This document shows positions 1 to 7,294 of a stretch of DNA of 64,000 bases, one piece after another. A model generated the notes under the pieces. The model had not been told where the DNA came from. It did no database searches and was given only the letters and a program-made list of their open reading frames with translations. Origin of the DNA: Bradyrhizobium forestalis (GTDB taxonomy: Bacteria; Pseudomonadota; Alphaproteobacteria; Rhizobiales; Xanthobacteraceae); contig NZ_PGVG01000004.1 of NCBI RefSeq assembly GCF_002795245.1, forward strand, positions 124,001 through 188,000, read 5' to 3'. Each line of letters starts with the position of its first letter. The first letter of the stretch is position 1. Made by a program: the position numbers and the translations under genes.

Positions 1-175
1 CGGCGAGCTCATCCACTTGCTGGCCAATGAGAGGGAAGTCGGCGAGAAGTCCGAAGGAGCGGATCAGACCGGCATAATAAGCCTCGGCCTGATATTTACC
101 GAACCGGCTTTCGGTGAAGTCGTAGATGTCGATCAGGTCGGTCCGGGTGCGCTCCGATAACCGATACTCAGCCAT
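1..175 (-). CDS. ParE/RelE-type toxin, C-terminus cut by window edge
   Basis: Reading the minus strand from the ATG at 175 gives a protein beginning MAEYRLSERTRTDLIDIYDF and continuing with RFGKYQAEAYYAGL and PLIGQQVDEL, the usual N-terminal two-thirds of a ParE-family toxin. The family poisons gyrase (ParE) or cleaves mRNA (RelE); sequence alone does not separate the two. The start overlaps the last 8 nt of the upstream antitoxin gene (168-175), so the pair is translationally coupled as in typical TA operons. The C-terminus lies outside the window, so intactness cannot be judged. Confidence 0.8.
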   Translation of the reverse strand, partial: MAEYRLSERTRTDLIDIYDFTESRFGKYQAEAYYAGLIRSFGLLADFPLIGQQVDELA

Positions 176-383
176 GGCGGCGTTGAGCGACGCGTTGGCG
201 CGCGGCGGCCAGGATGTCGTCCGGCGTGTCCGAGGTGAAGTTGTTGCAATCGGGCTGCGCGAATAGCGCTTGATATCGGCGGACCTGTTCGTCGCGGGGC
301 AGCTTGGCCCATGCCTCAAGCTCGACCTCGGAGGGCGCTGCCGAAGGGGTGATGTTGGCGAGCTGGTCGGTCGTCTGGGACAT
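168..383 (-). CDS. Antitoxin of a ParE-type TA pair
   Basis: A 71-aa acidic-to-neutral protein immediately upstream of, and overlapping, the ParE-like toxin gene. The C-terminal half (DDILAAARQRVAQRRHG) is the sort of flexible tail that wraps a toxin. I do not recognise a named DNA-binding fold in the N-terminus, so the antitoxin call rests mainly on size, order (antitoxin first) and the 8-nt overlap. It is expected to neutralise the toxin and to autorepress the operon. Confidence 0.65.
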   Translation of the reverse strand: MSQTTDQLANITPSAAPSEVELEAWAKLPRDEQVRRYQALFAQPDCNNFTSDTPDDILAAARQRVAQRRHG

Positions 384-420
384 CGATCGTAGGTTACCAC
401 AACAGAATGGTTACGGAAAC

Positions 421-461
421 CGGGGCCTTGAACGATGATTTGCCGATTTACCAGCGCGAAA
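421..461. repeat. Degenerate copy of the rpsD 3' tail (copy A)
   Basis: This stretch matches 1081-1122 at most positions: cggggcctt, gaacg, tgat, tgccga and cagcgcgaa are shared in order. In copy B the sequence is the downstream half of the rpsD terminator plus the last codons of rpsD; here the rpsD stop is mutated (TGA to TGG on the minus strand), so it is a relic. The two copies bracket the second TA pair. Confidence 0.6.
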
Positions 462-482
462 TGGAGTACCCGTACCGCGGTG

Positions 483-773
483 TCACTTACTCGTGGTCAG
501 CGAGTTCTGGGTGGACGCCGGGCGGCGTGACGAAATCGCATAATAATGATTTCCGTCGCGCTCACACGATAAATCGATCAGATAGGGATAAGGGTTGACC
601 GGCAAGCGACGGACGTATGCACGCGTGGTCTGCCGCCCTGCATACGGGTGATCCCCGAGCAGCGCGACAATGCGGTCGCGCACGTGGCTGGCTCCCTGTG
701 GAGAACGCGCATCGATGTAGGTCAGAACTTCGTCGATCTGGGCGAGTGCCCGCTTCGTGTAACGGACCTTCAC
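483..773 (-). CDS. ParE/RelE-type toxin
   Basis: About 96 aa. The N-terminus VKVRYTKRALAQIDEVLTYI and the later HPYAGRQTTRAYVRRLPVNP and YLIDLSCE match the ParE/RelE toxin fold (two helices followed by an antiparallel sheet). I place the start at the GTG at 773, whose last two bases overlap the antitoxin TGA; an upstream GTG at 791 would add six residues that do not fit the family. It is the second gene of a two-gene operon. The C-terminus extends past the usual end with a Ser/Thr/Asn-rich tail. Confidence 0.75.
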   Translation of the reverse strand: MKVRYTKRALAQIDEVLTYIDARSPQGASHVRDRIVALLGDHPYAGRQTTRAYVRRLPVNPYPYLIDLSCERDGNHYYAISSRRPASTQNSLTTSK

Positions 774-997
774 AGCCCGTGCTTGGCCCACATGGCGCGA
801 ACTTCGTCGGCAGTGGCAAGCTCGCCGCGGGCGATTTCAGCTTCGGCCTCGGCCAAATCCGCTTCTTCCGCCGCCGTCAGTTGGAGCGGCGGCTGATTCA
901 CCCCAGCAAGCTCAAGGAGGGTCCGCGCCAAGTCGTCCTGCTCTGAAGCAGGTAGGGTGGAAACCTTGCTGAAGGCCTCATCCAGAAGACGCGTCAT
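770..997 (-). CDS. Antitoxin (short addiction-module type)
   Basis: 75 aa from the ATG at 997, chosen because GGAG sits 8 nt upstream; the longer TTG reading has no ribosome site. The sequence MTRLLDEAFSKVSTLPASEQ followed by a Glu/Ala-rich segment and EVRAMWAKHGL resembles the short antitoxins paired with RelE/ParE toxins. It overlaps the toxin start by 4 nt and should both bind the toxin and regulate the operon. Confidence 0.7.
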   Translation of the reverse strand: MTRLLDEAFSKVSTLPASEQDDLARTLLELAGVNQPPLQLTAAEEADLAEAEAEIARGELATADEVRAMWAKHGL

Positions 998-1064
998 GGT
1001 CAACTCCGCTACGCGCAATCATAGCACAGATGGGCTGAGACATGGGAGTGGCCGCCTCAAACGA

Positions 1065-1090
1065 AAAGGCCCCGGTGAACCGGGGCCTTT
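1065..1090 (-). terminator. Rho-independent terminator of rpsD
   Basis: Perfect 11-bp stem (1065-1075 pairs with 1080-1090) with a 4-nt loop. On the minus strand the stem is followed by TTTTCGTTT. It lies 22 nt beyond the rpsD stop, so it ends the rpsD transcript before the TA genes. Confidence 0.85.
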
Positions 1091-1122
1091 GAACGTTGAT
1101 GTGCCGAAACTATCAGCGCGAA
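1081..1122. repeat. rpsD tail/terminator segment (copy B of imperfect direct repeat)
   Basis: Intact counterpart of the relic at 421-461. It includes the 3' half of the terminator stem and the last codons of rpsD (Tyr-Ser-Arg-stop). Similarity extends a few bases upstream (ggaaaccggggcc against ggtgaaccggggcc). The arrangement suggests that the intervening 0.65 kb arrived with, or generated, a second copy of the rpsD end. Confidence 0.6.
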
Positions 1123-1730
1123 TAGAATTCGACGACCAGATGCGGCTCCATCTGCACCGGGAACGGCACGTCGGAGAGGCCGGGGATGCGTGCGTACTTC
1201 GCCGTCATCTTGCCGTGGTCGACTTCGAGATAGTCGGGAACCTCGCGCTCGGGGAGCTGGCTGGCTTCGAGCACGTGGGCGAGCTGCTTGGACGCTTCCT
1301 TGACCTCGACCACGTCGCCGACCTTGAGCTGGTAGCTCGAGATGTTGACCTTGCGGCCGTTCACCTTGACGTGGCCGTGGTTGATGAACTGGCGCGCGGC
1401 GAAGATCGTGGAGACGAACTTGGCGCGGTACACGACCGCGTCGAGGCGGCGCTCGAGCAGGCCGATCAGGTTCTCGCCGGTGTCGCCCTTGAGGCGGCTC
1501 GCCTCGACATAGATGCCGTGGAACTGACGCTCGCTGATGTTGGCGTAATAGCCCTTCAGCTTCTGCTTGGCGCGGAGCTGCACGCCGAAGTCGGAGAGCT
1601 TGCCCTTGCGGCGCTGGCCGTGCTGGCCGGGGCCGTACTCGCGGCGGTTGACGGGGCTCTTCGGGCGGCCCCAGATATTCTGGCCCATACGGCGATCGAT
1701 CTTGTACTTCGCCTCACTGCGCTTAGTCAT
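1113..1730 (-). CDS. rpsD: 30S ribosomal protein S4
   Basis: 205 aa, full length. S4 binds 16S rRNA early in small-subunit assembly, contributes to decoding accuracy, and in many bacteria represses its own operon. The N-terminus [20 protein letters not shown] is typical of alphaproteobacterial S4, and the central S4 RNA-binding domain ([21 protein letters not shown], then [12 protein letters not shown]) is intact. AGAGGA lies 6 nt before the ATG. It stands alone rather than in the alpha operon, as is common in rhizobia, and has its own terminator. Confidence 0.98.
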   Translation of the reverse strand: MTKRSEAKYKIDRRMGQNIWGRPKSPVNRREYGPGQHGQRRKGKLSDFGVQLRAKQKLKGYYANISERQFHGIYVEASRLKGDTGENLIGLLERRLDAVVYRAKFVSTIFAARQFINHGHVKVNGRKVNISSYQLKVGDVVEVKEASKQLAHVLEASQLPEREVPDYLEVDHGKMTAKYARIPGLSDVPFPVQMEPHLVVEFYSR

Positions 1731-1923
1731 CGCGTCCTCTTCGGTTGCATGGTTTGAGGAAACGCGCCCTCCTGTGTGACGGGCTTAGCCCGGCACCGAC
1801 AGGTCCGATCCCCAAAGCTTAAGGGATTTGACCACGGGTCGCGAAACGCTTCGCGGGCCGAAATCGGCCCGCGAGCAGGCGGCTTTTAGGGGAGTTTGGG
1901 GCTGGCTGTCAATTCTTTACGCT

Positions 1924-2000
1924 GTCATTCCGGGGCGCACGAAGTGCGAACCCGGAATCTCGAGATCCCGGGTTCGGTGCTTGCGCACCCCCCGGGGTGA
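1924..2000. repeat. Bradyrhizobium-type palindromic element
   Basis: Inverted-repeat segment beginning tcattccggggcgcac with internal self-complementary blocks (gaacccgg / ccgggttc). It fills most of the rpsD-acyltransferase gap. Related elements occur at 10512, 32893, 39534, 44127 and 53200. Confidence 0.75.
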
Positions 2001-2011
2001 CCGCTACGCGG

Positions 2012-2779
2012 TCACGTGCGCACCGCCCGGACGGGCTTGGGGATGGCTTCCCGCAATTCGGCAGCGATTTCAGTGTTCAGGACCTGTTCCAGCCGGGTCA
2101 GGACCCGGGCGATCGGGGCGGCGTCGGTGACCCGGTGGTCCCAGCGGATCACGACATGGATGGTCTGATCCGGCTCGACGAGCCCATAGCTGACGACAAA
2201 GGGGCCCGGCGCGATGGGGTGGAGCTCGCCGCCGCCATAGGCGGCCACCGAGCTCACCGCGAAGCTGCCGAACCAGTTGCCGCGCTGGCGGCCGAAATTC
2301 AGGCCGATGGCCCAGGACAGGCGCCGCAGCGGCAGCGGCAGGCGGGTCGCCCGCATGATCTTGCGGAACATCGGGACGTCCTCGACCGGGGCCGTCTTGC
2401 CGCGCCTGATTTCCGCATTGATCGCTGCCAGCGAAAGGGTCTCAGGAGCGGCGATTCGCTGAGGCAGCACGCATTCCTCGCCATTCTCGACCCGGGCGAT
2501 CGCGACCGTCGCCACGCTCCTTGGCAGCTCGTAGAGGGCCGGCCAAGGCCATTTGGTGTAAACGGTGCGCAGGATCGGTTCGTCCCGTGCAACCAAGGCG
2601 AAAGCCTTGACGATTATCGCGGCCCACCCGGCGGGCGCCGTTGCGCCGGCGCGGGCCTCCAGCACAGGGCCGATATTGAGCGAACGGGAGAGTGAAACGA
2701 AGGGCACGCCCATCGAGGCATGCATGAGGTCGCAGATCAGACGGCGCCGCAGCGAAATGGTCTTGGGCGTCCCGCGCAT
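2012..2779 (-). CDS. E2-like acyltransferase catalytic domain protein without lipoyl domain
   Basis: 255 aa from the ATG at 2779, chosen because GGAG precedes it by 8 nt; a longer reading adds an unsupported N-terminus. The sequence is the chloramphenicol-acetyltransferase-like catalytic core of 2-oxoacid dehydrogenase E2 subunits, with the C-terminal active-site region IRWDHRVTDAAPIARVL. In canonical E2 enzymes the motif is HxxxDG; here the Gly is replaced by Ala, while the catalytic His and Asp are kept. There are no lipoyl or E1/E3-binding domains and no dehydrogenase genes nearby, so it is unlikely to be a classical E2. Substrate unknown. Confidence 0.75.
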   Translation of the reverse strand: MRGTPKTISLRRRLICDLMHASMGVPFVSLSRSLNIGPVLEARAGATAPAGWAAIIVKAFALVARDEPILRTVYTKWPWPALYELPRSVATVAIARVENGEECVLPQRIAAPETLSLAAINAEIRRGKTAPVEDVPMFRKIMRATRLPLPLRRLSWAIGLNFGRQRGNWFGSFAVSSVAAYGGGELHPIAPGPFVVSYGLVEPDQTIHVVIRWDHRVTDAAPIARVLTRLEQVLNTEIAAELREAIPKPVRAVRT

Positions 2780-3010
2780 TGGTCTCCGTTTCCCAGGGAT
2801 CAAAAGATCAAAATATGTGCAGCGAGCGGGGTGCCCGCCCGCTCGCTCTAGCACGAACCAACCCGTTTAGGGCCGGTCGGTTCGCCGCATCAGGGATCGC
2901 CAATTTGGTCTTGATGAAGACGTAAAAATCAATGATTTTCAATGATTTATCTCTTGAATGGGGCGATCCTGGCGGCGCCGCAGGTCCCGGCAATGCGTCA
3001 ATCGGCTGGT

Positions 3011-3784
3011 TCAGCGCCTGACCCCCTCGAACGCCGCCATGATTCCGCGCTGGAACAGCGACCAGTCGAAGCCGAGCGCGATCGCGCGGTAGCCGCGGTC
3101 GATCAGGGCATTGGCCTGGTCGGCGGTGCGCGCCACACCGCCGATCGGCACGCCGCTTCTGAGGATGCCGGCCTCGGCGCGCGCGACGAGTTCGAGCAGC
3201 TCGGGGTCGTCCATCTGGCCGCGCTTGTTGATGGAGGTGGCGAGATCGCCGGGGCCGATCACGGCGACGTCGACGCCCGGCGTTGCCATGATCTCGTCGA
3301 TGCGATTGACCGCCTCGACATGCTCGATGGTGATCATGCAGATCATCTCGTCATCGGCGCTGGCCATGTAATCCGGCATCGACTGGCCCCAGCGGAACGG
3401 CGCGTGGAAGGGGCCCCAGAGCCGATCGCCGCGCGGCGGGTAGCGCACGCTACGTACGGCCTTCTCGGCTTCGACGGGGTTTGTGATCATCGGGAAGTTG
3501 ATGCCGAAGGCGCCGATGTCCATCGGAGCTTTCGCGAGCCACGGCTCGTTCGCGGCGATCCGCACCAGTGGCGTGCAGGGCGTGCCCGTGGTCGCGGCGA
3601 TCATCGCATGTGCTTCGGTGAGCCCGATCGGACCATGTTCGAGATCGACGATGATCCAGTCGAGCGAGCGTGCCATGATCTGCACCATCTGCACGCTCGG
3701 GATGGTCGCGATCGCGCCGAAAGCGGGGCGGCCCTCGCTCCACAATTGGCGAAGGCGATTGAGCGGCTTTGCGGGGACCGGCAT
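3011..3784 (-). CDS. HpcH/HpaI family aldolase
   Basis: 257 aa, normal family length. These class II metal-dependent aldolases cleave or form 4-hydroxy-2-oxo acids to give pyruvate plus an aldehyde. Visible motifs are WIIVDLEHGP near residue 43, the metal-ligand Glu region CMITIEHVEAV, and VAVIGPGDLATS with its Asp ligand. No pathway partner sits beside it, so the substrate cannot be named. It runs in the same direction as the E2-like gene, but an AT-rich gap of about 230 nt separates them and they need not be co-transcribed. Confidence 0.88.
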   Translation of the reverse strand: MPVPAKPLNRLRQLWSEGRPAFGAIATIPSVQMVQIMARSLDWIIVDLEHGPIGLTEAHAMIAATTGTPCTPLVRIAANEPWLAKAPMDIGAFGINFPMITNPVEAEKAVRSVRYPPRGDRLWGPFHAPFRWGQSMPDYMASADDEMICMITIEHVEAVNRIDEIMATPGVDVAVIGPGDLATSINKRGQMDDPELLELVARAEAGILRSGVPIGGVARTADQANALIDRGYRAIALGFDWSLFQRGIMAAFEGVRR

Positions 3785-3845
3785 GTGATAACCTGCGCGC
3801 AGATGACGACGGCAGAACCTAGCAGCGCGGCGTCGATGCGGAAAG

Positions 3846-4643
3846 TCAGGCGACCGCGCGCCCGCCGAAGAACGGTGTCAGCGTGGCGCTGAGGTCATGC
3901 ACGCGCTTTGATGTAAAAATCATTTCGGCGCCGGACTGCGCGATGCCGCAACCAGGCGCACCGAGCAGATCCGAGACGCGGCGGGCGATCGCGGGCGCCG
4001 GATCGATCCAGTCGACCGGCCAGGGTGCGAGCTTCTTCAGCCGGTCGAGCAGCAACGGATAGTGCGTGCAGGCGAGCACCACGGTGTCGGTGCGCGCGCG
4101 CGCGTCCGCGGCATCGCCGACGAAGCAGGGGGCGAGCTCGGCGAGGATGTCGCCGTCGCTGATCGGATGGCCGCCAAGCGCGGCCTCGGCGAGCGAGGCG
4201 AGCTCGGGCGAGCCGACCAGCGTCACCTCGCATCCTTGCGCGAAATCGCGGATCAACGCCTTGGTGTATTCGCGTTTCACCGTGCCCTTGGTGCCCAGCA
4301 CCGAGACGCGGCGGGTCCTGGACTGCGCGCAGGCCGGCTTGATCGCCGGCACCGTTCCGACGAAGGGCAGAGTATAGGCTGCGCGCAGGTGCGACAGCAC
4401 CAGGGTGGACGCCGTGTTGCAGGCGATGACGGCGAGGTCGGGATCATGGGTGCTGATCAGCTCCCCCATCAGCGGCACGACGCGGGCGATGATCTCGTCC
4501 TCGCTGTGGTGGCCATAGGGAAAGAAGGCGTCGTCGGCGACGTAGACAAAGTGGGCGTCCGGGCGCGCGGCCACGACCTCACGCAGCACCGTGAGCCCGC
4601 CAAGGCCGGAATCGAACACCAGGATGGTCGGAGAATTGGTCAC
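3846..4643 (-). CDS. murI: Glutamate racemase
   Basis: 265 aa. Converts L-glutamate to D-glutamate for peptidoglycan in the cytoplasm. All signature elements are present: FDSGLGGLTVL at the N-terminus (catalytic acid region), AVIACNTASTLVL with the first catalytic Cys, and VVLACTHYPLL with the second Cys-Thr-His. The start ATG lies next to a clean intergenic region. Monocistronic in appearance, with the aldolase gene ending 62 nt away in the same direction. Confidence 0.96.
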   Translation of the reverse strand: MTNSPTILVFDSGLGGLTVLREVVAARPDAHFVYVADDAFFPYGHHSEDEIIARVVPLMGELISTHDPDLAVIACNTASTLVLSHLRAAYTLPFVGTVPAIKPACAQSRTRRVSVLGTKGTVKREYTKALIRDFAQGCEVTLVGSPELASLAEAALGGHPISDGDILAELAPCFVGDAADARARTDTVVLACTHYPLLLDRLKKLAPWPVDWIDPAPAIARRVSDLLGAPGCGIAQSGAEMIFTSKRVHDLSATLTPFFGGRAVA

Positions 4644-4733
4644 GTCATTACCCTAGCCCGCCATGGTTACCATTCGGTTTTTAGGGCGATTTTGCGGCGG
4701 GCCCCCCGCAAAGACCCGGAGGGCCGACGTCTC

Positions 4734-4868
4734 GTGTCCCGGACGCGCTGCAACGCCTCTTAGCGTTGCTGCGCAGAGCCGGGACCCAGCCGCACTGTTG
4801 CTCTTGAGGCATGGGCCCCGGCTCTGCAGCGCATCGCGAAAAGCGCTGCGCTGCGTCCGGGGCACGAG
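4734..4868. repeat. Long imperfect inverted repeat in the murI-upstream gap
   Basis: Outer arms tcccggacgcgctgcaacgc and the mirror gcgctgcgctgcgtccgggg frame an inner pair (agagccgggacc / gggccccggctct). It fills most of the 287-nt interval between murI and the cNMP-binding gene. It resembles a dispersed rhizobial palindromic element; no open reading frame is supported here. Confidence 0.6.
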
Positions 4869-4930
4869 AGCTGGGCGAGCGCTGTCCACATCACATCATC
4901 ACGTGCAATCAGGTCGGACGCGCGCAGCAC

Positions 4931-5737
4931 TCACGCGATCCTGTTCGTCGTTGCCGCGCGCTCCGTTGCCAGCTGCTTCTGCAAGCGATCGATGTTTTGC
5001 AGCAGGCGCTGGCTGGTCAGCACCAGGAAGTAATAGCCGAATTGCGGATCCTGGAAGTAGATCTCGAGCAGCCGGTCGTAGGTGATCGTCAGCACCTGTC
5101 CGTCCTCGATGCATTCGATCGTTCCGGTGCGCCGGTTGTCCGGCGTCAGGAAGCCGAGCTCGCCCATCAGCGCGCCGGGCCCAATCTCGACATTGATCTC
5201 CTTGACCAGGAACTTGCCGGTGACCGTGAGGAGCATCTCCTGGGCTGGATCGCCCAGCTTGAAGAGCGTGTCACCACGGCGATATTTGCGTTCGGTCATG
5301 AACGGCTTGAGCCATTCGATCGACATGTCGCCTTCGGTCGCATGCCGCGCCTTCTTGACGAGCTTGAGCATCTGCCGCAGCCGCAAGGCGTTGATCGGGA
5401 GCAGCAGCAGATAGAGCAGGAACGTGGCGACGTTGGCGGTGAGGGCGCCGAAGACGGCGAAGAGGGCGCAGCCGATCATGTTGGCAACGCGCAGGGGCAC
5501 CATCGTCCGCATCAGGAGGGTGGCGACGAAGAAGCCGGCGCCGACCGCGGCGAACAGATTGGCGAGGGTGATGTTGTGGATGAAGATTTCCAGCAGCCGG
5601 TTGAAGATCGCGTCGTAGGTGACGTTATCGGGGTCGAGGCCCATCTGGACCAGGATTTTCGCGATCCTGAGGTTATCCGTGGCCGCGTCGAGAATGCGGT
5701 CGAGGATCGACGAAATGTCTGCGCTGCCGGACGGCAT
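4931..5737 (-). CDS. Membrane protein with C-terminal cyclic-nucleotide-binding domain
   Basis: 268 aa from the ATG at 5737; the longer reading adds an arginine-rich, non-conserved N-terminus. After about 50 residues come two hydrophobic segments (LANLFAAVGAGFFVATLLM and ANVATFLLYLLLLPINALRL), then a soluble domain with the cNMP-binding fold: GDTLFKLGDPAQEMLLTVTG, then GPGALMGELGFLTPDNRRTG (phosphate-binding cassette) and AxxL-like helices. The cassette has Gly-Glu-Leu-Gly-Phe and NRRTG, close to CAP-type cassettes. It has no pore motif and no HTH, so it is neither a CNG channel nor a CRP regulator. Probably a membrane cAMP/cGMP effector; two cyclases lie elsewhere in the window. Confidence 0.82.
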   Translation of the reverse strand: MPSGSADISSILDRILDAATDNLRIAKILVQMGLDPDNVTYDAIFNRLLEIFIHNITLANLFAAVGAGFFVATLLMRTMVPLRVANMIGCALFAVFGALTANVATFLLYLLLLPINALRLRQMLKLVKKARHATEGDMSIEWLKPFMTERKYRRGDTLFKLGDPAQEMLLTVTGKFLVKEINVEIGPGALMGELGFLTPDNRRTGTIECIEDGQVLTITYDRLLEIYFQDPQFGYYFLVLTSQRLLQNIDRLQKQLATERAATTNRIA

Positions 5738-5985
5738 GGTACTAACCCCACATAAGGCATTCAGTCCTGGTCGGCACTCGTATAGCCGAAATCGAATGAC
5801 GACCGCTTGAATGACGCTTCCGGCCGTCATGCCGCAAGAGGCAAATTCTAGCCTGATCGGGCGTTTCGGCAATTGCCCGTTGGTTGCGCGTCTGGCCGCG
5901 GCGCGGCGGTGATTCGGGGCACTCGTGCGGGCTTCGGCGTCGCGGAACGGGCCTGCACCATCGACGCGGCGGGGCGGTCTTGGCT

Positions 5986-7068
5986 TTACGGCTTGGTGGC
6001 GGGTTGCACGACCTGCTGATCGAGGAGGCCGAGGCGTCCTGGCAGCGAGCCTGCGCGCAGCAGCATGGCGACGCTGTTGGCCTCCTCCAGGGTGAGGTTG
6101 CCGGCGATCTGACCGGAGCCGCCGGTGATGGGCTCGCGGATGACAGGAGCGGAGATCACCTTGTCGTCGAGCACGATGGCGAAGGGCTTTCCGACGTTCT
6201 CTGCAGTGATATGGGCGAAGCGCCGCGTGCCGCGGCCGTTGAAGCGGAACAAGGCGATCGGCTCCTTCGTGTCGCTCGTAAATCCCGGGCCGGCATAGCT
6301 GATGTCGCCGCCTTCCAGCGCGCTGTCCTTGGCGACGAGATAAGGAAGCTTGTCCTTGAAGCCGAGCAGGACTTCCGTGCCCGCCGGCGGCGTGCCCGAT
6401 TGCGCCTGCTCCGCGGACATCGAGAGGTCGATCAGGCGGAAGCCGACCTTGACCTTCTTGGCGAAGATCGCGGTGAGATGCTCGGGCTCCATCACGCCGG
6501 GCAGGAAGATGCGGATGCGGTCGGTCCCCTCAGGCTGGACGCTGGCAAGCTTGACGCCGGCGTCCTTGAGGCGCTGCTCGATCATGGCGATGGAATCTTC
6601 GACGAGATCGCGCAGCCGCGCCGCGGATGCGGCATCGGTCGGCGCCAGCCTGAGCGAGCCGTCTCCAGCATCGGTCACGGTGAGCGCGTGCGTGGGCAAC
6701 CCCTCCGCCGCCGAGGCGAGCTTGCGCGTGAGCTGCTCGCGACCTTTGGCGTCAGCGATCTTCACATCGACGCCGCCGTCGCGGATCGCAAGGCCGGTGA
6801 AGGCGATCCGGCCCTCGCGCAGGATCCTGTAGACGTCGTCGCGCAGGTCCGTCGTGACCGCCTCCCGCAAGGCGTCGGTGTCCACCTTGTAGACGATGCG
6901 CGATCCGCCCAGCTTCTCCATCTTGTCGGCGATGAATGTCGCGACCTTCGCGCGCATCTTGTCGAGCTGGGTGTCGGCGCCGAGAGTGGCAGAGGGCAGA
7001 GCGATTGCGGATACGATCGCGAACGCGGCGATCAGCCGTGTGATGCGGTTTCGCAGAGGCGTCGTCAT
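5986..7068 (-). CDS. Secreted SecD-P1-like protein lacking the channel domain
   Basis: 360 aa from the ATG at 7068 (GAGG 7 nt upstream). Residues about 8-30 form a signal peptide or single anchor (RLIAAFAIVSAIALPSATLGA). The rest matches the periplasmic P1 region of SecD: the base includes TDRIRIFLPGVMEPEHLTAI, the head includes FNGRGTRRFAHITAENVGKP, and it ends with ISAPVIREPITGGSGQIAGN and LRAGSLPGRLGLL. In true SecD the LRAGALPAP element leads straight into transmembrane helices 2-6; here the protein stops instead. It therefore cannot be the SecDF motor and may be a periplasmic chaperone-like paralogue. NCBI-style automatic names would probably call it SecD. Confidence 0.8.
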   Translation of the reverse strand: MTTPLRNRITRLIAAFAIVSAIALPSATLGADTQLDKMRAKVATFIADKMEKLGGSRIVYKVDTDALREAVTTDLRDDVYRILREGRIAFTGLAIRDGGVDVKIADAKGREQLTRKLASAAEGLPTHALTVTDAGDGSLRLAPTDAASAARLRDLVEDSIAMIEQRLKDAGVKLASVQPEGTDRIRIFLPGVMEPEHLTAIFAKKVKVGFRLIDLSMSAEQAQSGTPPAGTEVLLGFKDKLPYLVAKDSALEGGDISYAGPGFTSDTKEPIALFRFNGRGTRRFAHITAENVGKPFAIVLDDKVISAPVIREPITGGSGQIAGNLTLEEANSVAMLLRAGSLPGRLGLLDQQVVQPATKP

Positions 7069-7294
7069 GATGACCTCAAGTCTTGCGGCAGGGCGCTGAC
7101 GAGCGAATTCAGTGCCAGTTCTTGGTCCCCGGATTGGCCACAGAGGTTCAAGCGCCACAGCCGGTAAGCAATGGACGAACGCCAAATCATCCATCATTCT
7201 GGTCCGGCCCGGCCGCCATCGGCCGAGGCCTCGCCGAACCAAAATGTCAAAAGACAGGGGGCGGGGACATGCATCTGAGGGAGGACAGAATTTC

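Noticed and set aside
407..598. 63-codon plus-strand ORF over the relic rpsD tail
   Set aside because: No ribosome site and no conserved segment; it covers the degenerate repeat and the toxin's 3' end.
957..1757. Long plus-strand reading frame opposite rpsD
   Set aside because: It is the antisense of the intact rpsD gene; codon use and lack of a ribosome site mark it as a shadow.
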